Part shown: piece by piece, positions 7,201 to 10,626 of the stretch
Layout: every line of letters begins with the position of its first letter
Position numbering within the stretch: the stretch's first letter is position 1
Assembly (NCBI GenBank): GCA_001275005.1
Contig: JWZX01000429.1
Location: 1 to 10,626 of the forward strand
DNA from: Chrysochromulina tobinii
Taxonomy: Eukaryota > Haptophyta > Prymnesiales > Chrysochromulinaceae
DNA length: 10,626 nucleotides
Reading direction: 5' to 3'
Made by a program: the position numbers and the translations under genes
Notes under the pieces: generated by a model
Seen by the model: only the letters and a program-made list of their open reading frames with translations
Databases searched by the model: none
Told to the model about the DNA's origin: nothing

Positions 7201-7770
7201 TAATTGCCCTTGATTGACCACTTTGAGCTCCTCTCCTCGGAGCAGGTGCGATCTCCCTTGATTGAACTTGATTGAACTTGATTGAACTTGATTGCCTTTG
7301 ATTGAGCTTGATTGCCCTTGATTGCAGGAGGGTCGCATCTCGAAGGACAACGATCTCCCTCGATCTCCCTTGATTGCAGGAGGGTCGCATCTCGAAGGAC
7401 AACGCCGACGCGATCACGCTCTGCTCCATCCATGGCGCCAAGGGTCTCGAGTGGCCCATTGTCTTTGGCGTGCGCTTCAACGAAGGCGAGTGCCCGCTCA
7501 CCGACGCGAGTACGGTGAGCCGCGTGCTGCTGGCGCTGTGCTCGGTGGCTCCCCGGGATCTGCGACTGACTCCTGGCGTCTGATTGCCACCTTCATCAGG
7601 CTGCCATCGAGGAGGAGCGCCGCCTCGCGTACGTCGCTATTTCGCGCGCCAAGGAGCACCTCGTCCTCTCGCACGTCGCCACCGACCCGTCCGGAGCGCC
7701 GCTCGAGCCCTCGCGATTCCTCGCCGAGCTGCCGCCTCCCCTCGTGAGACGCACCCTCGCGTACTTTTGA
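4270..7770 (+). CDS. UvrD/PcrA/Srs2-type superfamily 1A DNA helicase (six exons)
   Basis: Exons 4270-5309, 5529-6514, 6592-6951, 7029-7177, 7380-7514 and 7600-7770 join to 2841 nt (946 aa plus TGA). All junctions keep frame. The Q-motif is LNAAQRDAVL (45-54), Walker A AGAGSGKT (65-72, Lys71), Ia ALTFTKAAAEEM (94-105), Ib TISTFHALS, Walker B VLVDEFQDT (287-295) and III VVGDDDQAIYGFQGA (327-341). These continue with QNYRS (362-366), IV IAILFRT (431-437), V ITLCSIHGAKGLEWPIVF (857-874) and VI EEERRLAYVAISRAK (894-908). The set defines an ATP-driven 3'-5' translocase of the UvrD family. Plant and algal Srs2-like members act in repair or anti-recombination, nuclear or organellar. Arg/Gly- and Gly/Ser-rich insertions lie in the region between motifs IV and V (2B). 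ATG 4270 is the first in-frame ATG; the frame is open upstream to 4138. Four of the five introns are duplication-built. Confidence 0.9.
5310..5528 (+). other. Helicase intron 1 (219 nt, GT-AG, phase 2) built from exon-edge copies
   Basis: The donor is gtaccgtc after TTTGAACC and the acceptor is ctccccacag before GTACCGTC. Splicing restores GSFEPYRQAFPS and leads into the conserved NYRS block. The 5' exon edge is re-copied at about 5375-5394, the 3' exon edge at 5387-5400, and a 41-nt version (39 identical) at 5444-5484. Between them are TGATTRC and CTAATGAG repeats. The final 41 nt of the intron recur at the end of intron 2. Confidence 0.88.
5444..5569 (+). repeat. 41-bp direct repeat: start of helicase exon 2 duplicated inside intron 1
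   Basis: Bases 5444-5484 match 5529-5569 at 39 of 41 positions (offset 85). The right copy is the true start of exon 2. The left copy lies within the intron and is preceded by ttaa rather than a proper acceptor, so it should not be used as an exon. Confidence 0.93.
6010..6155 (+). repeat. Arg/Gly-rich low-complexity insertion in the helicase
   Basis: The coding sequence uses GGC/GGG-rich triplets and gives a peptide of the RGG type (GGRGTRGARSGRGGRGG). It begins shortly after the LLGFLH segment. It is likely a disordered loop, perhaps nucleic-acid-contacting. It also generates long spurious Ala/Pro ORFs on the minus strand. Confidence 0.8.
6334..6477 (+). repeat. Gly/Ser/Lys low-complexity insertion in the helicase
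   Basis: A near-pure GGC/AGC/AAG triplet tract encodes GAKGGGSGGGG-like sequence inside the 2B region, before LCKCLGTLETLERR. The tract is prone to replication slippage, so length may vary between alleles or be mis-assembled. Confidence 0.85.
6515..6591 (+). other. Helicase intron 2 (77 nt, GT-AG, phase 1), tandem-duplication type
   Basis: The donor is gtacgctc after TGCCTCG and the acceptor is ctccccacag before GTACCCTC. The first 42 nt of the intron nearly repeat the start of exon 3; the 29-nt core 6528-6556 equals 6602-6630. The last 41 nt repeat the end of intron 1. The splice chosen gives CKCLGTLETLERRIGILQL. An alternative donor at 6548 would leave only 44 nt and duplicate about 11 residues, so I prefer 6515. 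Confidence 0.78.
6952..7028 (+). other. Helicase intron 3 (77 nt, GT-AG, phase 1), exact tandem-duplication intron
   Basis: A perfect 34-nt repeat occupies 6923-6956 and 7000-7033; its offset of 77 equals the intron length. Each copy contains GGCAG|GTGCG. The donor comes from the left copy and the acceptor from the right. The filler, 6957-6999, is made of TTGATTGCCC-type units. Without splicing the frame stops at 6969-6971. Confidence 0.88.
6957..7378 (+). repeat. TTGATTGCC/TTGATTGAAC degenerate repeats in helicase introns 3 and 4
   Basis: Units of about 9-10 bp (ttgattgcc, ttgattgaac, ttgattgag) recur in the fillers at 6961-7000, 7189-7216 and 7257-7326. The phrase gatctccct ttgattg or a close form begins each block. 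Related CTGATTGCC units occur in intron 1 (5329-5371) and, once, in intron 5. Confidence 0.9.
7178..7379 (+). other. Helicase intron 4 (202 nt, GT-AG, phase 0) with duplicated donor and duplicated acceptor
   Basis: The donor is gtgcgatctccc after TCGGAGCAG and the acceptor is cttgattgcag before GAGGGTCGC. The donor region is repeated (7151-7196 and 7219-7264, 45 of 46 identical, offset 68). The acceptor region is repeated exactly (7315-7352 and 7367-7404, offset 52). In between is a TTGATTGAAC/TTGATTGCC array. Only the outermost donor and acceptor keep the frame open into motif V. Retaining the inner donor segment hits TGA at 7211-7213. Confidence 0.85.
7515..7599 (+). other. Helicase intron 5 (85 nt, GT-AG, phase 0), ordinary type
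   Basis: The donor is gtgagc, near the consensus, after GCGAGTACG. The acceptor is ttcatcag before GCTGCC. CTGATTGCC occurs once about 20 nt before the acceptor, where a branch point is expected. No exon-edge duplication was noticed. Splicing joins the motif V exon to the motif VI exon. Confidence 0.88.
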
Positions 7771-7779
7771 GATGGTGGG

Positions 7780-7809
7780 TTTATAAAGGGGGTGGGGGGT
7801 ATAAAACCC
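7780..7809 (+). promoter_or_regulatory. Paired TATA boxes upstream of the condensin-like gene, in an inverted repeat
   Basis: TATAAA occurs at 7782-7787 and 7800-7805. The outer bases GGGTTTAT (7778-7785) and ATAAAACCC (7801-7809) are near-perfect reverse complements around a G-rich centre. The distance to the start codon at 7935 is compatible with a core promoter. The stretch also lies 10-40 bases after the helicase stop, so it may instead be part of that gene's 3' end. Confidence 0.5.
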
Positions 7810-7868
7810 ATTCCTAAAAATCCCCTCCAAGTTTTGATTGAATTGTAATCAACCACCTCCCGCGAAAA

Positions 7869-7934
7869 ATGGCTCCGCCACCGGACTGGTGCCGAAGGCG
7901 GCTTTCGCAGACTCGTGGCTCTAATCGCGCGTAA
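7869..7934 (+). promoter_or_regulatory. Upstream ORF of 21 codons abutting the condensin-like start
   Basis: ATG 7869-7871 opens a frame that ends with TAA at 7932-7934, directly followed by the main ATG at 7935 in the same frame. Termination followed by reinitiation, or stop readthrough, would affect the downstream protein. The segment overlaps a decayed copy of the first coding bases of the main gene. Confidence 0.5.
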
Positions 7935-7989
7935 ATGGACGAGCTGCCACTGGACTCTGTTCCAAAGGCGGCTTTCGCCGACTGGACGT
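7874..7989 (+). repeat. Imperfect direct repeat at the start of the condensin-like gene
   Basis: A segment around 7874-7915 resembles 7948-7989. Both contain AAGGCGGCTTTCGC followed by a GAC/GACT block. In one frame the left copy reads LVPKAAFADSW and then stops, while the gene reads SVPKAAFADW. This looks like a partial duplication of the first coding segment that is now 5' leader. Confidence 0.75.
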
Positions 7990-8816
7990 CGGGCGTTCGC
8001 GACTCGGCGGCGGTCGCAGCGCTCGAAGAGGCTGCCGATTCGGTCACCCTCTCGGCTCTCGCAAGCCTCCGTGAGGTGTGTGGCGCCCCGGGCTCCTCGT
8101 GGGCGACGCTGCTCGGCGGCGTGCGCCGCAACAGCAGCGGGGAGGTCGAGCCCCTGCTTGCGCTGCTGCTCGCGCTCCTCGCGCGGCCCAACACCGCCGC
8201 GCCCGCGGCGTCCGCGCTGCTTGCCGCGATGAGCTGCGGTGGCGCCGCGAGCCACGGCGTCTTCCATCCGCTCGTGCTCTTCGAGCTGACCAAGGCGCTC
8301 CGCCTTCTGCTCGACGAGGGAGCAATGGAGGAGGATCGCACGCCGGTGCTCGACGGGATCCGTCAGCTCCTCGAGCGCTCGCCGCTCCGCTCGCACGCGG
8401 AGGTGCACGCCCAGCTCATCGCGCTGCTCGCGGGCGTGGGTGCATACGCGCAGCTCGGCCTGTGCCTGGGCGACACGCACGGCGATGCGGAGCACACGCT
8501 GCCCGCCGTGATGCGCGCGGTGCTCCCAACGCTGGCGCTCGAGCACGGCACCGACGCCAAGGCGCTCAGCGCGCAGCGCGAGTGCGTCGACTTTGTCGCG
8601 CTCGCGGTCGAAGGGCAGCTGTCGATGGCGGGCGTGACGGAGGAAGGTGGCAAGCGCGCAGCCGCGGCCCTCCAGGCCGTGCAGGCACTCCTCCAGCGCG
8701 CCTCGGTCGCCGCGCACGACCGCGCGCGCGACAAGGTGTGCGCGGGACTCGCGCGCCTGCTCATGCGCCTGCCGCCCGTGGCGAGCGACGCGTATGTCGG
8801 CTTCCTAATTAGCTGC
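7935..8816 (+). CDS. NCAPD3: Probable condensin II complex subunit D3, N-terminal part only
   Basis: The open frame encodes 294 credible residues from ATG 7935 before it runs into a repeat array, which adds MTSDDLLMTADDL and stops at 8856-8858. The protein is helical and Leu/Ala-rich (HEAT-like). Blocks that I recall as shared with the N-terminal part of condensin II D3 are HGVFHPLVLFELTKALRLLL (107-126), GAYAQLGLCLGDTHGDAEHTL (169-189, by position), QRECVDFVALAVEGQ (214-228) and VCAGLARLLMRLPPVASDAYVGF (268-290, by position). D3 is a HEAT-repeat subunit that helps load condensin II on chromatin for mitotic condensation. Full D3 proteins are far longer (well over 1000 aa), so this is only the beginning. 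Either the next exons lie outside the window or the gene is cut. The exact 3' exon border near 8790-8816 is unknown. Another HEAT protein is possible. Confidence 0.55.
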
Positions 8817-8930
8817 ATGACCTCTGATGACCTCTTGATGACCGCTGATGACCTCTGATGACGCTCGAGCAGGTGCTCCCCTCTGATGACCTCTGATGAC
8901 CTCTGATGACCTCTTGATGACCGCTGATCA
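8817..8930 (+). repeat. CTCTGATGAC tandem arrays split by a short unique segment
   Basis: Array one (8818-8862) and array two (8881-8928) are made of 10-11 bp units CTCTGATGAC, CTCTTGATGAC and CGCTGATGAC in a shared order. The motif CTCTTGATGACCGCTGAT recurs 80 bp apart. Between them lies GCTCGAGCAGGTGCTCCC, containing an AG|GT. The array is probably the start of an intron of the condensin-like gene, similar in style to the CTGATTGCC fillers of the helicase introns. Confidence 0.9.
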
Positions 8931-9859
8931 CACACATCATCTTAATGTAACAAAGACGCCACGGCGTGAGAAGTTCTCCGGGAAGTTCTCAGACTCTTCG
9001 TACCGGTTAAGGACCCTATATTCGACTTAGAAGCAAGCTCCAAGCAAGCAAGCATTTGAGTGCTTCGCCGTGCTTGCATCTTACACCGGGGGAGCCGGAC
9101 ACGAGACATAGCACTTTCACTTAAGAACCTGATACCTGAAGAACCGAACCGACACACCGACGCATGCGCTCGACCACGCCAATGTGCCCCGGTGCCCACC
9201 AAGCTCCCAACTCCCAGCGGCCGACCGTCAGAATGAGGCCACCCCCTTCGACGCCCCCTGCGAACCTGAGACCGGCCCCTTGAGCCCTGGCCTCGATCAG
9301 GGACCTCGACAGTAACTCGACAGTAACTCGACAGTGTAACTCGAAAGACCTCGACAGACCAACCTCAGCCGCCAGCCTGACCGCTGACCCCATGCTCCCT
9401 CGAGCCACGCGGCTCGCGGGCCTCTCGGGCGGGTCGTCGGACGTCGCGGCCGCGGGCCGGGCGCGGGAGTGCGTGTTTGAAAATGTGTGTTTGCTATTCG
9501 TAATAAATGGCTAGACGGTGGCGATCGCTTCTGATATGCTAGGAGCGGAGGCGCTAGGACGACTACATCGCCGTGCTCGCTACACGGACAGCGAGGCGCG
9601 TTGCCGCTCAAGGTGTCACCCGCGCCACGCCGCCACCATGATCGTAACCATCGTATAGCTTCCTTGCATGCTTCCTTGATCCTTGTAATGCAGACTTGAA
9701 TCGAACGCCATGCTAATGGAACACACCATACGCTGGTGGCCGAACAAGGCCGGCCGCTAGTGAAAGCCGATCCGCCACCCTCGGGCCACAGCAACTGGCA
9801 TCTCCTGCGTATAGTGCGTACTCCCACAATCTCTAAGCCCAGTCTGTAAGAAAGGCAGC
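8931..9859. other. Stretch without a recognisable gene
   Basis: Base composition becomes visibly less GC-rich than to the left. I see short repeats (GAAGTTCTC twice near 8970-8990, an 11-bp tandem at 9305-9337, and runs of caagcaag around 9035-9055) but no protein that I recognise. Open frames on the minus strand (9121-9408 and 9297-9827) are Arg/Pro/Ser-rich, with no domain and no supported splice sites. It could be intronic, intergenic or a decayed mobile element. Confidence 0.5.
9305..9337 (+). repeat. Three tandem copies of an 11-bp unit CTCGACAGTAA
   Basis: Copies are at 9305-9315, 9316-9326 and 9327-9337, the last ending gtgt instead of gtaa. Degenerate relatives follow (taactcgaaag, cctcgacag) up to about 9358. 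This is a simple slippage-type repeat. Confidence 0.9.
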
Positions 9860-10372
9860 TCAGTGCCTTCCTCGTTGGAGCTCAATCTGCATCGGCGTGC
9901 ATAGCATGGCGTATTCCTCGCGTGTTGCCTGCTGCCGCCGCAGCGCGTCCAGCTCTGCCCGCAACGCCTCCAATTCTTCCTGGGCGTCGGACGAAAGCGA
10001 GCGGAGGTGCTCCTCGGTGTCTGTGCAGAGCCCGCTCCAGATTGGAGACCTTGACCTGCCTCTTCGCTGCCGAGTCTGTGCAGGCACACGCACGCAGTTG
10101 TGGCCCATCCACAGGCCGTCGTCCCCATGCGTCTGCTCTATGCGCAAGGCATCCAGCCGTAGCCTCTCGAGCTCGGCACGCAGTTCTTCCAGCTCGTCGA
10201 TCACGGCCGCTGGCAGAGTGGCGAGCTGTTCCTGCGTCTCAGTGCTCACGAATTGCTGCCCTTCCGCGCACGTCGATGCTCCAGCCCCCATCCCAGCTTC
10301 GACCGCGAGCCACTTGGACGTGAGCCCTGGAGGGACGAGTGCAGAGTACTGATCGCTCTGCAGATGCCTCAT
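9860..10372 (-). CDS. Hypothetical coiled-coil protein with an internal duplication
   Basis: This minus-strand ORF of 170 aa runs from ATG 10372 to the stop ending at 9860. I do not recognise a family. Residues 43-79 and 116-152 are similar copies about 73 residues apart. Each begins with a TET/TDTE segment followed by a Leu/Glu/Arg heptad helix (LEELRAELERL at 61-71, LEALRAELDAL at 134-144). The linker contains RQRRGRSRSP (101-110). Conservation of the two helices at the protein level argues for real coding sequence. The start is uncertain: the frame is open upstream to 10426 without another ATG, and the leader carries overlapping small ORFs. It might be an exon of a larger minus-strand gene. 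No role can be assigned. Confidence 0.5.
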   Translation of the reverse strand: MRHLQSDQYSALVPPGLTSKWLAVEAGMGAGASTCAEGQQFVSTETQEQLATLPAAVIDELEELRAELERLRLDALRIEQTHGDDGLWMGHNCVRVPAQTRQRRGRSRSPIWSGLCTDTEEHLRSLSSDAQEELEALRAELDALRRQQATREEYAMLCTPMQIELQRGRH

Positions 10373-10447
10373 TAATTCATGTTTCGTCAGTCGGAGTACC
10401 AGTTTCGTCGCGGTCCGACTCGCTCATTCCTCATTAATTTTACTCAT
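10372..10447 (-). promoter_or_regulatory. Chain of three small upstream ORFs with overlapping stop/start codons
   Basis: On the minus strand ATG 10447 opens MSKINEE, whose TGA overlaps ATG 10427 (ATGA). That opens MSESDRDETGTPTDET, whose TGA overlaps ATG 10380 (ATGA). That opens a two-codon ORF whose TAA overlaps the main ATG 10372 (TAATG). The repeated AATTAATGAGG (around 10428-10438 and 10366-10376) contributes to the pattern. A role in reinitiation is inference only. Confidence 0.4.
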
Positions 10448-10626
10448 GAATCGCTATCTTACGCCGTTAAACAAGGCCGTTAAACAAGCAAAGCAAGCTT
10501 GCTAGCCGTTAAACATGAAACAGGGCGCCTTGGTTCCAAATGTGTACTGAGCCCTGAGCTCCAAGAGTGTATGGACCCAAACGAAGGGAGCGCTGCTACG
10601 GGCGCACGTGGTCGGATGAGCCGCGA
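10448..10626. other. Right edge, short CCGTTAAACA repeats, no gene seen
   Basis: CCGTTAAACA occurs three times (about 10464-10473, 10481-10490 and 10507-10516) together with caagcaaagcaagcttgc, which contains a short palindrome around a HindIII-type site. If the coiled-coil ORF is real, this is its upstream flank. I see no TATA box or coding frame that I can support. Confidence 0.5.

Noticed and set aside
9695-9712. tRNA T-loop-like GTTCGATTC on the minus strand
   Set aside because: The flanking bases do not form the required T-stem, and no acceptor or anticodon arm could be placed.
9297-9827. 176-aa minus-strand frame
   Set aside because: It is Arg/Pro/Ser-rich, runs through the 11-bp tandem repeat, and shows no domain or conserved block.
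8931-10626. Whole right part as a mobile element
   Set aside because: Composition and short caagcaag/CCGTTAAACA repeats hint at it, but I found no terminal repeats, target duplication, transposase or reverse transcriptase.

Overview
The window looks like nuclear DNA of a GC-rich, intron-bearing protist, most likely an alga. The evidence is spliceosomal GT-AG introns, eukaryote-only proteins (a CUL1-type cullin and a condensin II D3-like protein), long Ala/Gly/Pro low-complexity stretches and strong G/C preference at third codon positions. Haptophytes, pelagophytes and related algae fit this style, but I cannot fix the lineage from sequence alone.

Layout. (1) 1-744, minus strand: the first 248 residues of a macro-domain-like (ADP-ribose-binding type) protein that runs off the left edge. 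(2) 745-1183: divergent intergenic region. (3) 1184-3888, plus: an intact three-exon CUL1-type cullin of 749 aa ending in the neddylation block and the cullin C-terminal signature; its second intron holds a 60-bp tandem triplication. (4) 3889-4269: intergenic, with inverted arrays of one hexamer. (5) 4270-7770, plus: a UvrD/PcrA/Srs2-type superfamily 1 helicase. I reconstruct six exons and 946 aa, with all the helicase motifs in order. (6) 7771-7934: a compact promoter-like stretch with two TATA boxes and an upstream ORF. (7) 7935-8816, plus: the first ~294 residues of a probable condensin II subunit D3, after which the reading frame enters a TGATGACC array (8817-8930). (8) 8931-10626: compositionally different DNA with few recognisable features, except one minus-strand coiled-coil ORF (9860-10372) with an internal duplication.

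The most interesting signal is in the helicase introns. Four of the five are built from tandem duplications of the flanking exon ends, joined by TTGATTGCC-like filler. In intron 3 the duplication offset equals the intron length exactly (77 nt), with both splice sites at duplicated AG|GT sites. Introns 1 and 2 share a 46-nt 3' end (44/46 identical), and introns 3 and 4 share a 5' end. This looks like recent intron birth by exon-edge duplication plus copying of intron halves between neighbouring introns, an introner-like process. Intron 4 also contains a zero-length AG|GT site that could act as a recursive splice site.

The genes do not form a functional unit in the operon sense. Ubiquitin ligation (cullin), DNA repair or recombination (helicase), chromosome condensation (D3) and ADP-ribose biology (macro-like) are all nuclear functions, but their adjacency may be chance.
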